From Litorimonas sp964435725 (GTDB lineage: Bacteria; Pseudomonadota; Alphaproteobacteria; Caulobacterales; Maricaulaceae): a DNA stretch of 17,630 nt. Made by a program: the position numbers and the translations under genes. The stretch is from positions 1-17,630 of the forward strand of contig CAYTAJ010000047.1 in NCBI GenBank assembly GCA_964435725.1, in the 5' to 3' direction. This document shows positions 1 through 6,547 of this stretch, one piece after another. The notes beneath the pieces are model-generated. The model was not told the origin of the DNA, did no database searches, and saw only the letters and a program-made list of their open reading frames with translations. Positions within the stretch are counted from its first letter, which is position 1. Every line of letters begins with the position of its first letter.

Positions 1-782
1 GGTTTGGCGTAATAGGCTATGCCTAAACCAGACGCGGTGACCATCGCCAAATCATTCGCGCCGTCGCCAATTGCAACGGCTGTTTGAGGGCCGCCTAAGT
101 CTTGTGAATATTCGTTTAGGCGTTCCAATTTGGCTTCGCGGCCCAAGATAGGCATTTGCACTTTGCCTGTCAGAGCTTTGCTATCATCCAAAAGGACATT
201 GGCATGATGGTTTTCAAATCCTATTGCCTTGGCCACGCGTTCAGAGAAAAAGGTGAAGCCGCCGGAAACAACGACCGTTTCCGCACCGTTCGCTTTCATC
301 GTTGCGCAGAGTGTTTTGGCGCCGGCATTCACATGAATACGCTCATCGAAACATTTTTGAAGTGTTGAAAGGGGGAGGTTCGCTAATAAGGCCACGCGGT
401 CGGTTAAAGCGCCCTCGAACCCAATTTCACCGCGCATGGCACGTTCTGTAATCTCGCTGACTTGGGCTTTGAATCCTGCGAAATCGGCTAATTCATCGAT
501 ACATTCCTGACCAATCAGTGTGGAGTCCATGTCGCAAATTAGCAGCGACTTCTTCCGGCCTTCAGTGGCTTGCAGGCAATAATCGACTTTCACAGGGGCG
601 GTAGAGAGCGCTGCCGAAATTTGAGACGGGGTCAGTGATTGAGGTGCAATCCCTTCTGCCGCAATGCCGTCAGAGAGGGTGCGGATTTGGGTCAATCCAA
701 AAGCCTCCATGAGGGCTGAAAGACCCTCAGGTGATTTTTTCTCTAGGACAAGCGTGAGGATTTGGTCTAACGCGTCAGCCAT
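1..782 (-). CDS. serB: phosphoserine phosphatase SerB (3' end beyond window)
   Basis: I translated this by hand on the minus strand from ATG at 782-780. 260 full codons are visible and the gene runs off the left edge. SerB hydrolyses O-phosphoserine to serine, the last step of the phosphorylated serine pathway, in the cytoplasm. It is a HAD-superfamily enzyme, and the defining motifs are present: DMDST at residues 84-88 (nucleophile Asp84, acid/base Asp86), SGGF at 173-176, a conserved-type Lys218, and GDGANDL at 239-245. About 75 residues before the first HAD motif form the variable N-terminal domain common in proteobacterial SerB. An upstream ATG at 790-788 is out of frame, so 782 is the natural start. 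The gene is divergent from miaA across only 32 bases. Only a short C-terminal piece should be missing. The assignment is secure. Confidence 0.96.
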   Translation of the reverse strand, partial: MADALDQILTLVLEKKSPEGLSALMEAFGLTQIRTLSDGIAAEGIAPQSLTPSQISAALSTAPVKVDYCLQATEGRKKSLLICDMDSTLIGQECIDELADFAGFKAQVSEITERAMRGEIGFEGALTDRVALLANLPLSTLQKCFDERIHVNAGAKTLCATMKANGAETVVVSGGFTFFSERVAKAIGFENHHANVLLDDSKALTGKVQMPILGREAKLERLNEYSQDLGGPQTAVAIGDGANDLAMVTASGLGIAYYAK

Positions 783-814
783 GATGCCATTGCTCCGAAA
801 TAGGGTTTATTAAG

Positions 815-1732
815 ATGAAACCTGTTCTGTGTATTGCAGGGCCAACCGCCAGCGGCAAGAGCGCCGTTGCGCTTGAGATTGCGAAAGCTGTTGATGGTGA
901 AATTATCAACGCAGACGCCTTACAGGTTTATAGCGATATTCGTGTTTTATCGGCCCGTCCGACAGAGGCGGATATGGCAGTGGTGCCGCACCATCTTTAT
1001 GGGTTTGTATCCGGTGACACACCTTTTTCAGGCGGGCAGTGGGTAAGGGCGGTCATGCCGGTCGTCCTTGATGTGTTGGCGCGTGATAAGACGCCTCTCC
1101 TTGTCGGGGGAACAGGTCTTTATTTTCGGTCTCTTTTTCAAGGTCTTGCCTCTGTACCAGCGATACCAAATACACTTATTCAAGAGATTGACAGGCGTAT
1201 AGTTGAAGACGGGATTGAGCCGGTTATGACCGAAGCGAGAGAGTTAGATCCTGTGGGCACTGCAAAGCTGTTAGGCGAGGATCCGCAACGCCTGACGCGG
1301 CTTTTGAGTGTCGTCAAACATACGGGCCGCACACTTCAGTCATGGCAATCTCGGACACATCCTGAAATACCCTGTGATGCGGCTCTGCGTTTTGTAATGA
1401 TGCCACCGCGCGACACGCTTTATAAGACAATCAATGAACGATTTGAATCAATGGTGGAGCAGGGCGGTATGGCAGAAGCAAAATCTGTCTTTGCGAAATA
1501 TGGGGCTGACGCCTCTTCGCCGATGTTGAAAGCCATTGGTCTCTCGCATCTGCTCCGGCACCTGAAAGGGGAGCTTGACTATGCCGAAGCGATAGAGCTG
1601 GCCAAGCGTGATACGCGTCGGTTTGCCAAGCGGCAAATGACATGGTTCCGTAACCAGTGCGGGGATTGGATTCAGGAAGAGCGTCTCGACGCAGCCTCCG
1701 TTATTAGTGCCGTTAAGGCTTGGAGTGTATAG
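815..1732 (+). CDS. miaA: tRNA dimethylallyltransferase MiaA
   Basis: 305 residues, the usual length for the family. MiaA transfers a dimethylallyl group from dimethylallyl diphosphate to N6 of A37 in tRNAs that read codons starting with U, which supports reading-frame accuracy. Visible motifs are the P-loop GPTASGKS at residues 9-16, the INADALQVYSDI block with the catalytic-type Asp34, GGTGLY at 98-103, and the C-terminal KRDTRRFAKRQMTWFRN tRNA-contact segment. The ATG at 815 gives an N-terminus that starts directly at the P-loop strand, as expected. The ribosome-binding site is weak. The gene diverges from serB, and its TAG stop shares one base with the GTG start of the membrane protein downstream, so the two are probably cotranscribed. 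Confidence 0.97.
   Translation: MKPVLCIAGPTASGKSAVALEIAKAVDGEIINADALQVYSDIRVLSARPTEADMAVVPHHLYGFVSGDTPFSGGQWVRAVMPVVLDVLARDKTPLLVGGTGLYFRSLFQGLASVPAIPNTLIQEIDRRIVEDGIEPVMTEARELDPVGTAKLLGEDPQRLTRLLSVVKHTGRTLQSWQSRTHPEIPCDAALRFVMMPPRDTLYKTINERFESMVEQGGMAEAKSVFAKYGADASSPMLKAIGLSHLLRHLKGELDYAEAIELAKRDTRRFAKRQMTWFRNQCGDWIQEERLDAASVISAVKAWSV
1722..1725 (+). promoter_or_regulatory. ribosome-binding site setting the GTG start at 1732
   Basis: GGAG lies six bases before GTG 1732, inside the last codons of miaA. The alternative in-frame TTG at 1720 would place this motif inside the gene, and it would add four non-hydrophobic residues ahead of the first membrane segment. The GTG is therefore preferred. 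Confidence 0.6.
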
Positions 1733-2220
1733 TGAAGATACAGCTCTCATTGATTTTTACTATTTTAGTATCTGTTCTCGTCTTGGCTTTGCTGGTTGCG
1801 GGTTTATCAGGTGAGAGTATAAATTTTGATGCCGTTCAGGCTTTAATGTCCGAAATTCGTGACTCTCATTACGCCATATTTATTGTCGTCATTATCTTTG
1901 TAATCGCGTCTTTCCTTGGCGCACCGCAATGGGCGCTCATTACGGCGTGTACGGTGGGTTTTGGCCCTGTAATCGGCGGGCTCTTTGCTTGGTTTTCAAC
2001 GCTATGTTCAGCGTCGGTGAATTTTTGGCTTGGGCGTTTATTGGGGCAAAAGCGATTGACCCAAATGACAGGTCCACGCATGGAAAATATCCTTAAAAAG
2101 GTTGAGAGAAACGGCGTCTTGTGGAGTTTTGTTGTTCGCCTCGTGCCTACGGGGCCTTTTATTCTGGTAAACTTAGCGGCAGGCGTTTCGTCTATTCGTT
2201 ATGTCTCGTTTTTACTCGGT
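1732..2220 (+). CDS. VTT-domain (TVP38/TMEM64, DedA-like) membrane protein, 3' end lost in gap
   Basis: 163 codons are readable from GTG 1732 to the edge of the N run, and the stop codon is not visible. Residues 4-24 form an N-terminal membrane segment. Further hydrophobic stretches lie at about 47-64, 66-90 and 130-163. The segment around residues 131-163, with RLVPTGPF and a following VNLAAGVSSIRYVSF, matches the conserved core of the VTT (SNARE-associated, PF09335) family. GRLLGQKRL at 101-109 is the usual short loop before the amphipathic helix. Members sit in the inner membrane; relatives are implicated in envelope integrity and lipid transport, but no specific substrate can be assigned. 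The gene overlaps miaA by one base. Any reading continued through the Ns is artificial, because the bases after the gap belong to the converging hydrolase gene. Confidence 0.85.
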
Positions 2221-2320
2221 NNNNNNNNNNNNNNNNNNNNNNNNNNNNNNNNNNNNNNNNNNNNNNNNNNNNNNNNNNNNNNNNNNNNNNNNNNNNNNNN
2301 NNNNNNNNNNNNNNNNNNNN
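2221..2320. other. assembly gap of 100 N
   Basis: Exactly 100 consecutive N bases. A round 100 is a common placeholder for a scaffold join of unknown length, so the true distance may differ. It removes the C-terminus of the VTT-family protein and the C-terminus of the beta-lactamase-like hydrolase, which converge here. A terminator or a small gene could also be hidden. Confidence 0.95.
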
Positions 2321-3456
2321 CCGTAAAGTTGGTCCATAAATTCGAGCTGCAAGCCGATAGGGCGCGTATGCGGACTATTCCACATCATGGCGATACCACT
2401 GCGTTTTTCAGGGTCGAATAAGACAAGGGCGCGATAACCTTCAACGCCACCGCGATGCCCGACGACTTTATTTCCGGCATAGTCATAAATCCGAAAACCC
2501 ATGCCGTATTGCGCGTTTTGTAATTGCCCGAAGCGTCGATTGAGAAAGCGTTGTTCGCGCGGTGTCTTCACACGCGGGGTTTGAATAACCTGTTGTATGG
2601 CTTCGGCTTGCGAAAGCGTTTCGGGATTATCATCGGGCATCTGGGCAATCATCCAACGGGCCAAATCTTTGACGGATGAATTCACACCGGCTGCGGCGGG
2701 TACACGGTAATAAGTGGGCTTTACGGATTCTATGCGTTCGCCAAAACGGTTATGTGGCCGCGCCCAATTCTTGGATTGCAACAACCCTTCATAACTCGCA
2801 CTGGCGGATTTCATGCCGTATCTGTCAAACACTTCGGTTTGGACAACGGATTTATAGGGCAGGCCTGTCAGGGTTTCGATGATTTCAGAAGCCGAGTCAT
2901 AGGCCACATTTTGATAGGTATGACAGGTGCCGGGCTCGCATTTATAACTTAATTCGCCCAGTTTTGTGCGCGTTTCCTTTGCGCCGCGCCCACCTTCAAT
3001 CCGGTTGTCATAGGCGTTTCTGACAATGCCGACTTGATGCGCCAAAAGGTTGGAAACAGAAATGTCGTTATCTGTCGGTGGTAAAGACAATGACTGCGCC
3101 AAACCTTTTACCGGGGCGTCGAGTGATAATTTTTCTTCGGCGGCCATTGAAACGACGATATGCGCGGCGACGCCTTTGGAGACGGAGGCCCAACGAAAAA
3201 CCGTATCGGCATCGACGAAACGCCCGGAGTCGCGCAAGGTTTCACCATAACCCTTTGCAAAACTGATTTTCCCGTCTTCGACCGTCGCAATAGCGAGGCC
3301 GGTCATTTCTAATTGGTGCATCAAGGCTTGGGCACGGCGATCGATTTCTGCTGTATCGATGCCGGGCGTTCGCACAGTCTGAGCCGCAGCTGTCATCGGC
3401 GTGACGGATAAAGCGATGGCACTCAGGCTGGATAAGAAGAGATGGCGAAAAGACAT
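2321..3456 (-). CDS. exported serine hydrolase, class C beta-lactamase / PBP4 family (C-terminus in gap)
   Basis: 378 full codons are readable from ATG 3456 to the gap. Residues 1-26 look like a Sec signal peptide: a basic start, a hydrophobic core and an Ala-rich TAAAQT cleavage region. The protein probably acts in the periplasm. The catalytic motifs of the beta-lactamase (PF00144) fold are all present: SVSK at 91-94 (nucleophile Ser91, Lys94), YQN at 181-183, and HRGG at 334-337 in place of the KTG box. Cys173 and Cys178 bracket a short loop just before the Tyr motif and could form a disulfide. The family includes AmpC-type beta-lactamases, D-Ala-D-Ala peptidases and esterases, and the HRGG form is frequent among non-lactamase members. 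The substrate is therefore open, and this should not be read as a resistance gene. It lies 112 bases downstream of uppP on the same strand. Confidence 0.88.
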
Positions 3457-3506
3457 TAAACAGGGCGTAAAACAGTTCGGGTTAATCAGTCTATAACGCC
3501 TTGCAT

Positions 3507-3531
3507 ATCTGAGATTAAAATGACGTCAGAT
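3507..3531. promoter_or_regulatory. inverted repeat upstream of the serine hydrolase gene
   Basis: ATCTGA at 3507-3512 and TCAGAT at 3526-3531 form a perfect inverted repeat with a 13-base spacer. The right part overlaps the 8-base palindrome TGACGTCA at 3521-3528. It lies 51-75 bases before the ATG at 3456, in the uppP-hydrolase interval, where an operator or promoter would be expected. Short repeats like this can occur by chance, so a regulatory role is inference. Confidence 0.25.
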
Positions 3532-3568
3532 GTTGGAAATTATCTGTTTTAGCTTGGGTGAATGAACC

Positions 3569-4384
3569 TTAATTGAGGGCAATCCATGTTAAGAGTGCAC
3601 CGCCCAAAGCCAGGCGATAAAGCATGAAGGGGAACATGCCAATTTTGCTAATCCATTTCATAAACAATGCGATACAGGTATAGGCCGCAACAAAGGACAG
3701 AACCGCGACCCAAAGACCATCTGTGAGCGTTGCGCCCGATAAGCTTACTTTATCAGCGCCTATAAGGCTGTAAAGTGCAAACAGGCCGCCGACACCGATA
3801 ATCGGCAAGCTCATGAGCATGGAGAAACGTGCGGCTTCTTGGCGTGTCAGACCAATGGCGCGGCCATAAGTCATTGTAATGCCGGAGCGCGATGTTCCCG
3901 GTATCAATGCAAGGGCTTGTGCGAGGCCTAAGCCTGCCGCGCTTTTCCATGTCAGATCTTCGGTCGTTTGGGTTTGCTTACCCCAAATATCAGAGAGCCA
4001 AAGCAAAATACCAAAAAAGATTGTCGTAAAAGCTATCAAAAGGGGAGACCGTATCACCTCATCATAACCGCCAAATCGCAGAAACGCGCCGAAGAGGAGG
4101 GCAGGTGGCGTCGCAATAATTAAATTAAGCGCCAACATAGAGTGCGTGTTGAGCCGACGTTTTAAGAGATCGAGCAGACCAATCAGAATAGACCCCACAT
4201 CTTTGCGGAAATAAAGCATAACCGCAAAAAGCGATCCGAAATGCGCCATAACATCGATGAGCGGGCCTTGATCCTGCCACCCGAATATCTTTGCGGGCAA
4301 GATGAGGTGTGCAGAGCTGGAAATCGGGAGGAATTCCGTCAATCCCTGAATAATCGCGAGTAATGTAAGGTGTAACCAAGACAT
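3569..4384 (-). CDS. uppP: undecaprenyl-diphosphate phosphatase UppP (BacA)
   Basis: 271 residues, typical of the family. UppP removes a phosphate from undecaprenyl diphosphate at the outer face of the inner membrane. This recycles the lipid carrier for peptidoglycan and other polymers, and overexpression gives bacitracin resistance. Both signature regions are intact: GLTEFLPISSSAHL at residues 14-27, with Glu17, the serine run and His26, and PGTSRSG at 162-168. The rest is mostly hydrophobic and fits the multi-helix inverted-repeat fold. ATG 4384 starts directly at the first conserved helix. It heads the minus-strand run that continues with the beta-lactamase-like hydrolase, and is divergent from gltD across about 300 bases. 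No convincing terminator was seen after its stop. Confidence 0.97.
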   Translation of the reverse strand: MSWLHLTLLAIIQGLTEFLPISSSAHLILPAKIFGWQDQGPLIDVMAHFGSLFAVMLYFRKDVGSILIGLLDLLKRRLNTHSMLALNLIIATPPALLFGAFLRFGGYDEVIRSPLLIAFTTIFFGILLWLSDIWGKQTQTTEDLTWKSAAGLGLAQALALIPGTSRSGITMTYGRAIGLTRQEAARFSMLMSLPIIGVGGLFALYSLIGADKVSLSGATLTDGLWVAVLSFVAAYTCIALFMKWISKIGMFPFMLYRLALGGALLTWIALN

Positions 4385-4688
4385 AGCTCGCGTTTATGCG
4401 CTTAAGGTTACGGCTTTATTAGGGCGGCGAAATAATCCCTTCTAAATCACGGTGTATGAATACAGACGCGATTACTTCAGTGTTATTCACCATAATAACA
4501 GAAAATATATCAAAATATTTTATTTATGTGTTTTGGTTTCAGATTTTCACAATCAACAAAAAATTCATTAAAACAATGCATTGTGGTGTATTTGATTTTT
4601 ATTTTTTATCAAAAAATGACAAATTGTCGCATCTTGTCAATTCAAACGTAAAGCTGTAGGCGTCGCGCAACAGATTTACGAGGGCCTC
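4385..4688. promoter_or_regulatory. AT-rich divergent control region between uppP and gltD
   Basis: A 304-base stretch without a credible gene, far more AT-rich than its flanks, and expected to hold promoters for uppP (leftward) and the gltD operon (rightward). Visible elements are the palindrome CAATGCATTG at 4574-4583, a long A/T-only hairpin around 4590-4613 (TTTGAT and ATCAAA arms), and GACAA-A-TTGTC at 4618-4628. A further TTGTC at 4634-4638 lies ten bases, one helical turn, after the previous one. TTGTCA at 4634-4639 could serve as a -35 element, but the hexamer 17 bases later (TAGGCG) is a poor -10. A GAGG close to ATG 4689 is the likely gltD ribosome site. Elements are seen directly; their roles are inferred. 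Confidence 0.45.
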
Positions 4689-6122
4689 ATGGCAAAGCAG
4701 AATAAAATGTTGAAATTCGTCAGCACAGAGCGGGATATGCCGAAAAAACGTCCCGCTGGAGAGCGCAAAGAAGACTTTCTTGAGATTTATGGCGATTATG
4801 TAGAAGCCAAAGCTGAAGAGCAGGCGTCGCGTTGTTCGCAATGCGGTGTGCCGTTCTGCCAAAACCATTGCCCGTTAGAGAACAATATTCCTGACTGGCT
4901 GAAACTTACGGCCGAGGGCCGCGTTAAAGAGGCGTGGGAAGTCTCCAGCGCCACAAATAATATGCCGGAAATATGTGGCCGTATTTGCCCGCAGGACCGT
5001 TTGTGCGAAGGCTCGTGCGTGATTGAACAATCAGGGCATGGCACGGTGACGATTGGCTCTGTAGAGCGATACCTAACCGATACAGCCTGGGAAGAAGAGT
5101 GGATTCAACCCATTAAGCCGCGTCGTGAACGCGCCGGCAGTGTAGGCATTATCGGGGCCGGCCCTGCTGGATTAGCCGCGGCAGAACAGTTGCGTGAACA
5201 GGGTTGGCAAGTGACCGTTTATGATCGTCATGATCGTGCGGGCGGGCTTCTCATATACGGTATCCCGAATTTCAAACTTGAAAAAGAGATTGTCGAGCGC
5301 CGAACAAAGCGTCTTGAAGAGGGTGGTATCGAATTCGTCCTCAATTGCGATGTAGGGGTCGACATTACCTTTGATAAGCTGCGTGAGAAGCACCAAGCGG
5401 TCTTGATTGCGACAGGTGTTTATAAGGCCCGCGATCTGGAATGTCCCGGAAGCGGGGCAGACGGTGTTACACCCGCTCTGCCGTTCCTGATTGAGTCTAA
5501 TAAACGCGGCTTGGGCGATAAAATTAAAGCAGAGACAGCAGAAGGCAAAAATGTTGTCGTTATTGGTGGTGGCGATACGGCTATGGATTGCGTGCGTACC
5601 GCTGTGCGCCAAGGGGCTAAGTCAGTGACCTGTCTTTACCGTCGTGACCACGCTAATATGCCGGGCTCACGCCGTGAAACGGCTAATGCGCAAGAAGAGG
5701 GCGTGAAGTTTGAATGGCTCGCTGCGCCAAAATCCATCCATGATGAAGGTGGTTCGGTTAGCACAGTGAGTGCAGACCGTATGCGTCTTGGCCCCAAAGA
5801 TGCCTCCGGTCGCCAGAGCCCCGTTGTGTTGGAAGGCGGAGAATTTGATGTTGAGGCGGATCTCGTGATTAAAGCCCTCGGTTTCTCTCCGGAAGATATG
5901 AAAGTCCTATCAGAAGAGCTGACGGTTACGCGGTGGGGCACATTGCGCGTCAATCCTCTCACATTTGAAACGAACCTGCCCGGCGTTTACGCGGCAGGGG
6001 ATATAGTGCGCGGGGCTTCGCTCGTCGTGTGGGCCATACGCGAAGGGCGTGATGCGGCCGCGCATATGCACAAATATTTACGCAACCTCGAACGCGCAGA
6101 ACAAAAAGTGGCGGCGGAGTAA
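4689..6122 (+). CDS. gltD: glutamate synthase (NADPH) small subunit GltD
   Basis: 477 residues, the normal length. GltD is the FAD-containing beta subunit. It oxidises NADPH and passes electrons through iron-sulfur clusters to the large subunit, where 2-oxoglutarate and glutamine-derived ammonia form glutamate. The N-terminal domain carries two cysteine groups for 4Fe-4S binding: Cys49, 52, 57 and 61, and Cys96, 100, 106 and 110. The FAD-binding GAGPAG is at 156-161, the NADPH-binding GGGDTAMD at 293-300, and the C-terminal FAD motif AAGDIVRG at 435-442. The last base of its TAA is the first base of the next gene's ATG, so translation is likely coupled. Here gltD is the first gene, the reverse of the E. 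coli gltB-gltD order. Related dehydrogenase subunits share this fold, but linkage to gltB settles the assignment. Confidence 0.97.
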   Translation: MAKQNKMLKFVSTERDMPKKRPAGERKEDFLEIYGDYVEAKAEEQASRCSQCGVPFCQNHCPLENNIPDWLKLTAEGRVKEAWEVSSATNNMPEICGRICPQDRLCEGSCVIEQSGHGTVTIGSVERYLTDTAWEEEWIQPIKPRRERAGSVGIIGAGPAGLAAAEQLREQGWQVTVYDRHDRAGGLLIYGIPNFKLEKEIVERRTKRLEEGGIEFVLNCDVGVDITFDKLREKHQAVLIATGVYKARDLECPGSGADGVTPALPFLIESNKRGLGDKIKAETAEGKNVVVIGGGDTAMDCVRTAVRQGAKSVTCLYRRDHANMPGSRRETANAQEEGVKFEWLAAPKSIHDEGGSVSTVSADRMRLGPKDASGRQSPVVLEGGEFDVEADLVIKALGFSPEDMKVLSEELTVTRWGTLRVNPLTFETNLPGVYAAGDIVRGASLVVWAIREGRDAAAHMHKYLRNLERAEQKVAAE

Positions 6123-6547
6123 TGGCGTCAATTAAAGGACAATGTTTGTGTGGCGGGGTTAAGTTTGAAACGCCTATGCCAGGGCATATTGATGCTTGCC
6201 ACTGTACGACATGTCGAAATTGGAATGGTGGCCCATTCATAGGAGCAGACTTTCGTGAAGGCATAACGCTAATAAATGATGATAGCCTGACGTGGTACGA
6301 AAGTTCAGATTGGGCTAAGCGCGGGTTTTGTAAAATCTGTGGCGCTAGCCTTTTTTATTGTCTCAAAGATAATCCCAATTTTTGGAGTATTGCGGGTGGT
6401 GCCTTGGAACTTCCCGAAGGTCTCAAACTTGGAAAAGAAATATTTATTGATGAAAAGCCCGATTACTACGCGCTTGCAGGTGATCATAAACGCCTGACTG
6501 GCGCGGAGGCTTTTGCAGAATTCACAGCAGGTGAACAAAATGACTAA
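6122..6547 (+). CDS. GFA / CENP-V family zinc-binding protein inside the glutamate synthase operon
   Basis: 141 residues, a single compact domain of the GFA family (PF04828), named after the glutathione-dependent formaldehyde-activating protein. All seven cysteines expected for the two zinc sites are present: Cys8 and Cys10 (CLC), Cys26, Cys28 and Cys31 (CHCTTC), Cys70 and Cys73 (CKIC, followed by Gly). A GGP segment follows the central cluster, and FWSIAGGAL at about 87-95 is the usual later strand. No signal peptide or membrane segment is present. The founding activity, joining formaldehyde and glutathione, has been questioned, and most members have no proven substrate. The gene overlaps gltD by one base and gltB by eight (ATGACTAA), so it is probably translated together with both. 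That suggests a role linked to glutamate, glutathione or iron-sulfur assembly, but this is inference. Confidence 0.9.
   Translation: MASIKGQCLCGGVKFETPMPGHIDACHCTTCRNWNGGPFIGADFREGITLINDDSLTWYESSDWAKRGFCKICGASLFYCLKDNPNFWSIAGGALELPEGLKLGKEIFIDEKPDYYALAGDHKRLTGAEAFAEFTAGEQND
6529..6534 (+). promoter_or_regulatory. ribosome-binding site for gltB
   Basis: AGGTGA lies five bases before ATG 6540, within the 3' end of the preceding zinc-protein gene. It favours ATG 6540 over the upstream in-frame TTG at 6513, which would lie only three bases after its own GGAGG. The ATG overlaps the preceding stop, as expected for translational coupling. Confidence 0.6.

Noticed and set aside
156..368. A 70-codon plus-strand frame inside serB
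   Set aside because: Antisense to the HAD-domain coding sequence of serB, which carries all catalytic motifs.
1720..2421. A 233-residue plus-strand reading frame that passes through the N gap
   Set aside because: The part after the gap is the antisense of the hydrolase gene and the gap length is unknown. The real gene is kept only up to 2220.
4456..4659. A 67-codon plus-strand frame in the AT-rich region before gltD
   Set aside because: Its composition (Phe, Ile, Lys, Asn) follows from A/T-rich DNA. No family is recognised, and it overlaps the likely gltD promoter.
5172..5612. A 146-codon minus-strand frame inside gltD
   Set aside because: Shadow of the FAD/NADPH-binding region of gltD, with no independent support.
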